From: Marinobacter sp. es.042
GTDB taxonomy: Bacteria > Pseudomonadota > Gammaproteobacteria > Pseudomonadales > Oleiphilaceae
Assembly (NCBI RefSeq): GCF_900188315.1
Contig: NZ_LT897781.1
Location: 248,001-312,000, forward strand
DNA length: 64,000 nucleotides
Reading direction: 5' to 3'
Below are positions 1 to 6,710 of the stretch, piece by piece. Position 1 is the first letter of the stretch. Each line of letters starts with the position of its first letter. A program made the position numbers and the translations under genes. Under the pieces are notes generated by a model. That model ran no database searches, was not told the DNA's origin, and was given only the letters and a program-made list of their open reading frames with translations.

Positions 1-43
1 TCTGACGGGGTCATCAGACTTGCATATCATTTCCTTAAAATCA

Positions 44-703
44 TTAACGTCTGAAAAATCTCGGATTTCTTTCAATAAAAGAGTCAATCCAGCGCTCTAA
101 AAAGGAGCGTTTGTCAGGGTTCTTCAGGTAGCGCCAGCCTAATACGGAAATAACAAGAGCCCCTGTCGCATCGACGATCAGGTCCCACATGGTATCCGTC
201 AGCCCGGACGGGTCACCAAGCATGGGCTTTTGCATATTCATACCAAATAGAGAATCCATGGTGAACTCGAAAACCTCCCACAGTGCGCCCACACCCAGTG
301 CAAACATGAACGCGAAAAATGCGACAAAGCCAGGGTTCATGTGCACGTGAATTTTTTCGGTCTCGTTCATGATGTGCACCAGGAGGAAACCCAAAATACC
401 CAACAAGAATCCTGACGTGGTGTGCAGCGCCATGTCCCACCACCAGAATCGCGTGTAGTAATCGCGGATCTCTCCGAGAAACAGGGAAGCAAACACAAAC
501 CCGATGGCGGCCAGCTGTAACTCCGGGGGAATGTGGATACGGAAACGGCGTTCAAACAGTAGTGGGAAGAACGTGATGGCGATAATCATTGCCGTCAAGA
601 AAGCGGTGAACCATCGTTGGCCCCAGATGGCAAACACTGCTTCACCAAGCAGTATCAATTGCAGAGCAAGAGTAATCCGTTGGTGCGTTATGCGAATGCG
701 CAT
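44..703 (-). CDS. YjdF/DUF2238-type integral membrane protein
   Basis: A 219-residue, very hydrophobic protein with about six membrane segments: two near the N-terminus (residues ~10-50), then ~60-80, ~90-112, ~125-150 and ~170-190. The aromatic and histidine-rich stretches (WWWDMALHTTSGFLLG, GALWEVFEFTMDSLFG) match my memory of the YjdF/DUF2238 inner-membrane family, whose function is unknown. The ATG lies a few bases after a GGAG ribosome site. The C-terminus is basic, so probably cytoplasmic. It has no close operon partner: the AraC gene on the same strand ends 12 bases upstream of its start and could be cotranscribed. Family assignment is fairly secure; function is not. Confidence 0.65.
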   Translation of the reverse strand: MRIRITHQRITLALQLILLGEAVFAIWGQRWFTAFLTAMIIAITFFPLLFERRFRIHIPPELQLAAIGFVFASLFLGEIRDYYTRFWWWDMALHTTSGFLLGILGFLLVHIMNETEKIHVHMNPGFVAFFAFMFALGVGALWEVFEFTMDSLFGMNMQKPMLGDPSGLTDTMWDLIVDATGALVISVLGWRYLKNPDKRSFLERWIDSFIERNPRFFRR

Positions 704-715
704 AGGTCTCCAGGG

Positions 716-1642
716 TCAGTGGTTAAAGTGGGCTTCTGCTCGGCAGGCCGATGGCGTTATTCCAAACCTGGATTTGAATGCCCGGCTGAAATGACTGGAA
801 TCATTGAACCCGCATGACAGCGCAATAGCCGTGATCTTGTCTCTACTATTTCCAAGCCGTTCTCGGGCGTGGACCAATCGCTGTTCCTGAACATATTGAT
901 AAGGCGCACAACCGAACGTTGCCCTGAAAAGCCTGGCAAAATGATAGGGGCTCAGGTTGACCCAACTGGCCATGTCGGCAAGCGTTAATGACTGATCCAG
1001 ATGAGCGTGGATGCGTTCCTGCAGCATTCTGCGGTATCGAAGTGACAGCTGCCCTGTGACTTCCGGCAGTGTCTGTCGGACACAGGAATGGCGACTGACA
1101 ACCTGGAGAAGAAGCCATTGTGCGAGGTGGTCCATGGCCATGGTCTGGCCGGGAGCCTGCCAGTCGCTGAGCGCCAGTAGCTTGCCGGCCTGAGCGAGAA
1201 CCGGGTCCTCGGCGTGGTACAGCTCGGAAAGCTGTCGCTTGTCCGGATCGATATCCCAAGTCTGTTCGGCGCATCGGGCGACGTCCAGATCATTAAAATA
1301 GAGATGAAAAAATTCGAACTGTCCGCTGATTTGCCAACTTGAGCGGCTGCCTGCCGGGAACAGGCAGACGGCGCCCGGAAAGCCCTGGCTTACAACCTTT
1401 CCGTTCAATACCCTTCGGGCCTGCTCGCCCTTGTCTATGTAGATGCTCAAAGCATGGTGTCTGGGCCGCTCGTAACGCACCTCGCCCTGACGATTCTGCC
1501 ATTGCGCCAGAGCCCGCCCCTGATCCAGTTCAAGCATTCGCTGCGGAGCGACGCCAGCCGTTCTCAGGGTATCGACAATGTCGCGATTGGCCGGCTGCAA
1601 TTGCTTTGGGCATTCGGGCATGGGTTCGGAATCAGTCTGCAT
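716..1642 (-). CDS. AraC-family transcriptional regulator
   Basis: A 308-residue regulator. The N-terminal ~200 residues are a cupin-like effector-binding region. The C-terminal ~100 residues carry the two helix-turn-helix units of the AraC/XylS family, with signatures such as LADMASWVNLSPYHFARLF and the terminal GFNDSSHFSRAFKSRFG block. I chose the ATG at 1642, which follows GGAGG by seven bases; an upstream TTG at 1657 is in frame but has a poorer site. It is divergent from the EamA-type exporter that starts at 1762, a layout typical of a regulator controlling its neighbour. The effector is unknown. Confidence 0.85.
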   Translation of the reverse strand: MQTDSEPMPECPKQLQPANRDIVDTLRTAGVAPQRMLELDQGRALAQWQNRQGEVRYERPRHHALSIYIDKGEQARRVLNGKVVSQGFPGAVCLFPAGSRSSWQISGQFEFFHLYFNDLDVARCAEQTWDIDPDKRQLSELYHAEDPVLAQAGKLLALSDWQAPGQTMAMDHLAQWLLLQVVSRHSCVRQTLPEVTGQLSLRYRRMLQERIHAHLDQSLTLADMASWVNLSPYHFARLFRATFGCAPYQYVQEQRLVHARERLGNSRDKITAIALSCGFNDSSHFSRAFKSRFGITPSACRAEAHFNH

Positions 1643-1761
1643 AGGGAGCCTCCGCAAGAATCATCCATGGTTCAGCAGGATCTGACAAGTTTTGGTGTGG
1701 TTTGAGCCCTATGCTGGTCGCTGCTCAACGATTGTTCCCGATAGCAACAGGAATCAACGCC

Positions 1762-2628
1762 ATGCCCATCTCTGTTCACTATGGTTTGACGGTACTGATC
1801 TGGGGGCTCACCTGGACAGCGATTCGTTTGCAGGTTGAAGCGGCGCCTGTCGATCTATCCGTTTTCTACCGATTCGTCATGGCCTCTGCCGTCGCATTGC
1901 TGGTGGTAGCTCTGGTGCGCAGGCTGGAAAAACTGACCCTCAAACAGCACGGTTGGCTGGTGCTGCAGGGGGCAACCCTGTACAGCATCAACTTCCTGCT
2001 GATTTATCGTGCGGCTGAATCCATGACAAGCGGTTTGCTGGCGGTGGTGTTTTCTTTGGCCGCTCTGTTTAACGCCCTGAATGGCTGGCTCTGGTTGCGC
2101 CTGAGACCGACTGCCCGGCTCTATCCGGCAATTTCTCTGGGTATTACGGGCGTGGCCCTTCTGTTCTGGCATGATCTGCAGCTTGGCAATGCCACGGCGA
2201 CCAGCATTCTGTTCGCAATTGCCGGAACCTTCTGGTTTTCCATGGGTAACCTGGTCAGCATCAAGGTGCGGATGTCAAAGGTGCCGCTCTTCCTGGCAAA
2301 CGCGTGGGCCATGGTTTACGGCGCGGTGATTCTTGGCATCTGGTGCCTGGTTCAGGGTGTGGAATGGGTGGTTCCCACTGCGGCGACATTCTGGGGGGCA
2401 ACCGTCTTCCTGGCGGTGCCCGGCTCCATCATTGCCTTTTATTGCTACATCACCGTTATCCAGACTCTCGGGGCCGACAAGGCCGGCTACGCCACCGTGC
2501 TCTTCCCGGTGGTGGCCCTGAGTGTGTCGACCTGGCTCGAGGGTTTTGAATGGACAGCAACCGCGGTGCTGGGCGCATCCCTGGCCCTGCTGGGAAATTA
2601 TGTTTTGTTTCGATCAGCCAAAGCATAA
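1762..2628 (+). CDS. EamA/DMT-family transporter
   Basis: A 288-residue protein with about ten predicted membrane helices in two similar halves, as in EamA drug/metabolite transporters (RhaT/YdcZ superfamily). Visible family features are the opening segment ending in WGLTWTAIRLQ and the C-terminal half with AVLGASLALLGNYVLF. The ATG at 1762 is preferred because AGGA lies about ten bases upstream; an upstream TTG at 1702 extends the frame but lacks a good site. It is divergent from an AraC regulator. Its last 31 bases overlap the end of the convergent deaminase gene. The substrate cannot be read from sequence; amino-acid or metabolite export is usual for the family. Confidence 0.8.
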   Translation: MPISVHYGLTVLIWGLTWTAIRLQVEAAPVDLSVFYRFVMASAVALLVVALVRRLEKLTLKQHGWLVLQGATLYSINFLLIYRAAESMTSGLLAVVFSLAALFNALNGWLWLRLRPTARLYPAISLGITGVALLFWHDLQLGNATATSILFAIAGTFWFSMGNLVSIKVRMSKVPLFLANAWAMVYGAVILGIWCLVQGVEWVVPTAATFWGATVFLAVPGSIIAFYCYITVIQTLGADKAGYATVLFPVVALSVSTWLEGFEWTATAVLGASLALLGNYVLFRSAKA

Positions 2629-3089
2629 CGCTGGTGTAGCTCGCGCACTGCGTCTGCCAGCGCGGGGAAGGGGCCCTCGGTGGGAACGCCCGGAACCACC
2701 TGGTTGATTGGCAGGGTTGCAACGGGCGGTGGCGCCACGTGCAGTTCGTCCAGCCAGGTTGAAAGCTGCTCTGAAGAGCTTGCGTAGACGATGCGGCCGA
2801 GCCCCACCCAACCATGGGCAGCCGCACACATCGGGCAGTGTTCGCCAGAGGTATAGACCGTTGAAGCTGCTCGCTCGTCCGGGGTCATGTTGGCAGCCGC
2901 CCAACGGGCTATTTCGAACTCCGGGTGGCGAGTCTCATCACCGCCGGCGGTTTCGTTGTGTCCTTCGTATCTGACGGCACCGGTCTCATCCACCAGCACA
3001 GAGCCAAACGGCGGATTCCCGCTATCAACGGCCATTGAAGCCAGTTCTACGCAGCGGGCAAGGTGTTTCATTTCAGTTTCGTAGATCAC
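2598..3089 (-). CDS. Nucleoside/guanine deaminase-like protein (CMP/dCMP deaminase fold)
   Basis: A 163-residue zinc-dependent deaminase. The catalytic HxE appears in HPEFE (about residue 55), and the zinc cysteines in GEHCPMCAAA (about 83-92). The N-terminal GNPPFGSVLVDETG strand matches guanine or nucleoside deaminases, in which water attacks the ring amino group. Translation probably starts at GTG 3089, four to five bases after GAAGGAGG; an internal ATG at 3071 is possible. It is the last gene of a tight minus-strand run (Coq7-like, unknown protein, DNA glycosylase, deaminase; gaps 10-14 bases). Placement beside a DNA glycosylase suggests a role in removing damaged bases or nucleosides, which is inference. 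Confidence 0.8.
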   Translation of the reverse strand: MIYETEMKHLARCVELASMAVDSGNPPFGSVLVDETGAVRYEGHNETAGGDETRHPEFEIARWAAANMTPDERAASTVYTSGEHCPMCAAAHGWVGLGRIVYASSSEQLSTWLDELHVAPPPVATLPINQVVPGVPTEGPFPALADAVRELHQRYALADRNKT

Positions 3090-3099
3090 AATTCCTCCT

Positions 3100-3729
3100 T
3101 CACTGACCTCGGGCGTCCAGGTAATGCATCCAGAGCATACGAGCGGCTACCGCGCGCCACGGCGCCCATTGTTCGGCAAAGGCCAACTGCTCATTGTTTG
3201 TCGGTCGGGCATCGAGCTTTTTGATGTCCTGTATTGCGGATGCCAGTGCCAGATCGCCCTGGGGCCAGACGTCCGGCCTGCCCAAGGCCATCATGTAATA
3301 GATATCGACGGTCCAGGGGCCCAAACCGGGTATGTCCAAAAGGTGGCTTCGGCCCTCGGCATCGTCAAGTGTTGCGAGCCTGGAGAGGTTGAGCTCGCCA
3401 TTCGCTATCCGGTTGGCCAGCCCCACACAATACCGGGATTTCTGCCGTGTGAGCCCGACATTCCTGAGCCCGGACTCGCCGGCGCCCCTCACAGAATCAG
3501 GCGTTACTGATTCAAGGTGGGAGGCGAGCCGCTGGAACATGGTGGCGGCGGCTTTGATTGATACCTGTTGTTCAAGAATGATGTGGACCAACGATGCAAA
3601 CCCGGGTTCGCGAGTCCAGGTTGGCGGGTATCCAAGTCGGGCTCGCACCTCATGAAGGTCGGGATCTTTCTCAGCCAGGACGTCAACGCCCATCCTCAAG
3701 GTTTCGTCAGTGATCGTCTTTTGTTGCAT
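3100..3729 (-). CDS. DNA-3-methyladenine glycosylase II-like (HhH-GPD)
   Basis: A 209-residue HhH-GPD base-excision glycosylase of the AlkA type. The helix-hairpin-helix is LLDIPGLGPWTVDIYYMMAL (about residues 130-150), followed by the catalytic aspartate in PQGDLAL. Residues FASLVHIILEQQVSIKAAA are the usual N-terminal helix. AlkA-type enzymes flip and excise alkylated purines, leaving an abasic site. The ATG at 3729 has an excellent AGGGGG site; the longer open frame to 3960 overlaps the upstream gene and is unlikely to be translated. It is shorter than E. coli AlkA (282 residues) because the N-terminal TBP-like domain is missing, as in many bacterial short forms. Confidence 0.85.
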   Translation of the reverse strand: MQQKTITDETLRMGVDVLAEKDPDLHEVRARLGYPPTWTREPGFASLVHIILEQQVSIKAAATMFQRLASHLESVTPDSVRGAGESGLRNVGLTRQKSRYCVGLANRIANGELNLSRLATLDDAEGRSHLLDIPGLGPWTVDIYYMMALGRPDVWPQGDLALASAIQDIKKLDARPTNNEQLAFAEQWAPWRAVAARMLWMHYLDARGQ

Positions 3730-3743
3730 AACCCCCTTTTTGC

Positions 3744-4262
3744 CTAATGGCGAGCCGATTCCCGGTCTCCGTTCAGAATTTGCTGTTGCACGAAGGAGCG
3801 AGCTTGCTCCGGCGGTAGAGACTCCATTGCAAAGGTCAGTGCCGACCAGACCAGAGCCATCATGACAGTCTGGAGCGAAACGCTGCCATCCGCGGGCAGT
3901 ATCTGGTCGTCTGCCAATAAGGCGTTGATGACCTGCAGTAGCTCGGGAGAAGAGCAGCAATCCTCAACAGTTGCAGAGTCTGATGGTGCATCCGGGGAGA
4001 CGTGTTCAAAGAAAAACGTTTGGGCCGCTCGGGCGTAACCGGCACGAAAAGGCTCCTGGTTCGAGCGTTCGATGATGTTTCCCATCGCGCTGCAGATGGA
4101 AGCGGCGATCACGATGCCCGAGAAGCCGCCTGGTGTGTCGTGGCGAAGCTGGCGTTTCGATCGGAATTGTTCGAGCCGTTTCGAGATGGCAGTGCCGTAC
4201 TGGGCGATCTCGTCCACCATTTCAACGCCGCTGTCATCGAAGGGTTTGGATATCAGGCTCAT
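3744..4262 (-). CDS. Hypothetical protein
   Basis: A 172-residue predicted soluble, mostly helical protein that I do not recognise. It has a charged N-terminal helix (residues ~10-45), a small glycine/alanine segment GGFSGIVIAASICSAMGNIIE, and an acidic middle with a CC pair. There are no obvious catalytic motifs, signal peptide or membrane segments. It sits between a Coq7-like diiron protein (10 bases upstream) and a DNA glycosylase (14 bases downstream) and is almost certainly cotranscribed with them. The ATG at 4262 has only a weak GAGAG upstream, so coupling to the upstream gene is likely. The helical C-terminal part resembles TetR effector domains in general character, but no DNA-binding domain is present. 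Confidence 0.6.
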   Translation of the reverse strand: MSLISKPFDDSGVEMVDEIAQYGTAISKRLEQFRSKRQLRHDTPGGFSGIVIAASICSAMGNIIERSNQEPFRAGYARAAQTFFFEHVSPDAPSDSATVEDCCSSPELLQVINALLADDQILPADGSVSLQTVMMALVWSALTFAMESLPPEQARSFVQQQILNGDRESARH

Positions 4263-4272
4263 GGAATGACTC

Positions 4273-4851
4273 TCAAATCAGTCGGGCAAACTGGACAGCC
4301 GCTTTGGAACCGGCCCCCACGAGCCCTGTCCATAGCCTCAGAAGAGGACTCGCTTCAGCAGATCGATTCTGCCCGGCTTCGTCACGATGGTGGACTTCGT
4401 CGAGTCTGCATTTCTCGAACCCTGCAAGTATAGCCCGCTCCGACTCGCGCCATGCATAGGGAGAAAGCGTTTTGATCTGCTCCTGGTAGTGCAGGTCAAC
4501 GAAGGTTTCCACGGCTTCGATCGTGGCGAAAACCGCCTGTTTTCCCATCAATGCCGGGATAAGACCCGTCAAAAATCCGGCCAGGCGCCACAGTGGCAGC
4601 AGCAGGCTCGGGCGATAACAGCACTGAAGCTGGTTAAAGAAGCGTAGATGCTCGCCCTCCGAGGCCAGGTGCTCCGTTGCGAAATCCAGCAGCTCTTTTC
4701 GGGGTCGCGTCGCCAGGATGCCCCGGTAGATCCACACGGCACCGGTTTCTCCCGCATGACTGCAACGCAGCTCTTGCTCAAACTGCCTGCTTACTCCAAC
4801 CAGGGAGAGCTGCTGGTGGTGTATGCCGTCGATCTGTAGTTCCGCCATCAT
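4273..4851 (-). CDS. Coq7-family (demethoxyubiquinone hydroxylase-like) diiron protein
   Basis: A 192-residue ferritin-like protein. SHAGETGAVWIYRGI (about residues 30-45) is the Coq7 hallmark, supplying the first Glu of the E(6)YxxH pattern. Other iron ligands are visible in EGEHLRFF (about 65-72), EAVETFVDLHY (about 112-122) and DEVHHRDEA (about 150-158), so the diiron site looks complete. Coq7 hydroxylates demethoxyubiquinone, but the partners here are a DNA glycosylase, a deaminase and an unknown protein rather than ubi genes, so a paralogous role is possible. Two adjacent ATGs (4851, 4848) follow GGA by seven to ten bases. It is the first gene of its unit. Confidence 0.75.
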   Translation of the reverse strand: MMAELQIDGIHHQQLSLVGVSRQFEQELRCSHAGETGAVWIYRGILATRPRKELLDFATEHLASEGEHLRFFNQLQCCYRPSLLLPLWRLAGFLTGLIPALMGKQAVFATIEAVETFVDLHYQEQIKTLSPYAWRESERAILAGFEKCRLDEVHHRDEAGQNRSAEASPLLRLWTGLVGAGSKAAVQFARLI

Positions 4852-5037
4852 TCAATATCCGCAGACATGATGACGTTTGTACGAAACAGACCCTCATTGG
4901 TTCTCAGGACCGAGCCTTGGCGAACGAGGAGTGTCATTCCCATAAGGATATGCCCTTAGAGTCGAAAGGGATCCTGATGTGGGTAGGATGCGTAGTACTT
5001 AGTGCTTTCAATGACCAACCAATGAGGTGAAGTCACT

Positions 5038-5484
5038 ATGAAATTAACGCTGAAACACACCGTTGCTGCAGTCGGGCTTGCTCTGATTTCCGGGGTTGCG
5101 ATGGCGGCCGAACATGTCGTTGAAATGAAGAATTCCGGCGCTGACGGTGCCATGGTCTTTGAACCGGGATTTGTTAAGGCCGAGCCTGGAGATACCGTCA
5201 AATTTGTCCTTGTCGATCCAGCACACAACTCAGCGTCCGTAGAGGTGCCTGAGGGTGCTGAAGGCTGGCAGGGAGCCATGAATGAGGGTATCACGGTGAC
5301 CCTGAACGAAGAGGGCGTATACGTTTACAAATGCACACCTCACGCTGCGTTGAACATGGCCGGTGTGATTCAGGTAGGCGAAGCGGTCAATTACGATGCT
5401 GCGAAAGCCGCGGTGGATAAGCTCACGGCAGCCGCTGCAACGAATAAGGACCGGCTGACCGGTTACTTCGAGCAAGTGCAGTGA
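5038..5484 (+). CDS. Pseudoazurin (type 1 blue copper protein)
   Basis: A 148-residue periplasmic cupredoxin. Residues 1-23 are a signal peptide ending AMA/AEH. The copper ligands are visible: the His in DPAHNSASVE, and the Cys, His and Met in YKCTPHAALNM (about residues 101-111), the usual C-x2-H-x4-M spacing. Pseudoazurins carry electrons from cytochromes to copper nitrite reductase or other periplasmic oxidoreductases. No nitrite reductase lies nearby, so the partner is elsewhere. ATG 5038 follows GAGG by nine bases. The gene stands alone between a long leader (about 185 bases) and a strong terminator. Confidence 0.92.
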   Translation: MKLTLKHTVAAVGLALISGVAMAAEHVVEMKNSGADGAMVFEPGFVKAEPGDTVKFVLVDPAHNSASVEVPEGAEGWQGAMNEGITVTLNEEGVYVYKCTPHAALNMAGVIQVGEAVNYDAAKAAVDKLTAAAATNKDRLTGYFEQVQ

Positions 5485-5501
5485 TTAGAGAGTCCGATCA
5501 T

Positions 5502-5530
5502 AACCGCGCCTTCCGGGGCGCGGTTTTTTT
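5502..5530 (+). terminator. Rho-independent terminator after pseudoazurin gene
   Basis: A nine-base-pair GC-rich stem (AACCGCGCC at 5502-5510 pairing with GGCGCGGTT at 5517-5525) with a six-base loop runs into a T tract. It begins 18 bases after the pseudoazurin stop codon. Confidence 0.9.
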
Positions 5531-5600
5531 GTGTGCCTCAGAAAACTGTCTGTAGTCGACAGCAACGGGACTATGAGGCGTTTTGTCAGGAGATGATGTG

Positions 5601-6710
5601 ATGAGCGTTGATTCCAACTATGTATCCCGGATTGCAAGCGCACTGAAAACACAGTTCGTTGCTGATGCCCTCGCCATGCCCGTCCACTGGTATTACAACC
5701 CCATGGACATTGAAAAGGCTTTTCCCGGCGGAGTCCAGAAATTCGAGGCCGCACCGGAGTTCCATCCTTCTTCGATCATGTCTTTGCACTCCACCCGCCG
5801 TGGTGGTCGCCGTTATGGTCATAATGCTGAGGCGGAGCCGCAAATTGTGGGCGAGGTTATCCTCAAGGGCCGCGACCAGTTCTGGAATGTGCCCAACGTG
5901 CATTATCACCATGGCATGGGTGCGGGAGAGAACACCCTGAATGCCCATTGCAGCCGCGTGCTCATGCGTTGCCTGGCGGACGGGAAAGGTGAATACAGTT
6001 CTCAGGCGTTTCTTTCGGCGTACATCGGCTTTATGACCGCCGATCCACCGGCGCATCCGGATACCTATGCTGAATCCTACCACCGAGGGTTTTTCGCCAA
6101 TTATGCGAAAGGTTTACCGGCGCAGCAGTGTGCCATGGTTACCCACGATACGCCGTCCATCGGTGGCCTGGTGACGATTGCTGCACTGGTGTTCGCAGAG
6201 CGACTCCGTGGCAGGGACGTAACCGGTATTCAGGCCCATTGTCGGGACCATCTTGCGCTGACCCATCCGGATGAGAGCTTGATGAGGGTATGCGACCGCT
6301 ACGTGAAACTTCTCTGTGGTCTGCTCGAAGGTCCCGATGACGAGGGTATCAAGGCGCTGCTTTCAGAGGCTGGCAAGGGTGCTGGCGGGCTGGATGTCGC
6401 CGGATTGGTCAAGCGGAACCTGCCCGACAACCAGATCGTGGGCCGGATGTATTCGCCAGCGTGTTATATCTCCGACTCCTGGCCGGTCGTTCTTTACCTG
6501 GCCTACAAGTACCGGAACGATCCGTGGCTGGCGCTTCGCATGAACACCAATCTCGGTGGCGATAACGTTCACAGAGGCATCGTGCTGGGGACGCTGTTGG
6601 GCCTGACGACCGAACAAGTGGCCACCAACTGGTTCGATCAGTTGGTGGACCACGAGGCGATCAGTGAGGAGATCACCGCGCTGATCAGCGCGGCAAGCGC
6701 TCCCAGATAG
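5601..6710 (+). CDS. ADP-ribosylglycohydrolase-family protein
   Basis: A 369-residue, all-helical protein of the DraG/ADP-ribosylglycohydrolase superfamily, seen in VADALAMPVHWYYNP near the N-terminus and the late NLGGDNVHRGIVLGTLLG (about residues 315-332). In active family members a TDDT-type motif and GGDxDT bind two Mg ions. Here the first is not evident and the second reads GGDNVHRG, so catalysis may be altered. ATG 5601 lies eight bases after AGGAG; an upstream in-frame TTG overlaps that site. Its 3' end overlaps the convergent ovoA gene by 26 bases. Substrate unknown. Confidence 0.75.
   Translation: MSVDSNYVSRIASALKTQFVADALAMPVHWYYNPMDIEKAFPGGVQKFEAAPEFHPSSIMSLHSTRRGGRRYGHNAEAEPQIVGEVILKGRDQFWNVPNVHYHHGMGAGENTLNAHCSRVLMRCLADGKGEYSSQAFLSAYIGFMTADPPAHPDTYAESYHRGFFANYAKGLPAQQCAMVTHDTPSIGGLVTIAALVFAERLRGRDVTGIQAHCRDHLALTHPDESLMRVCDRYVKLLCGLLEGPDDEGIKALLSEAGKGAGGLDVAGLVKRNLPDNQIVGRMYSPACYISDSWPVVLYLAYKYRNDPWLALRMNTNLGGDNVHRGIVLGTLLGLTTEQVATNWFDQLVDHEAISEEITALISAASAPR

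Noticed and set aside
5038..5484. Denitrification locus suggested by pseudoazurin
   Set aside because: No nitrite, nitric oxide or nitrous oxide reductase genes lie in the window.
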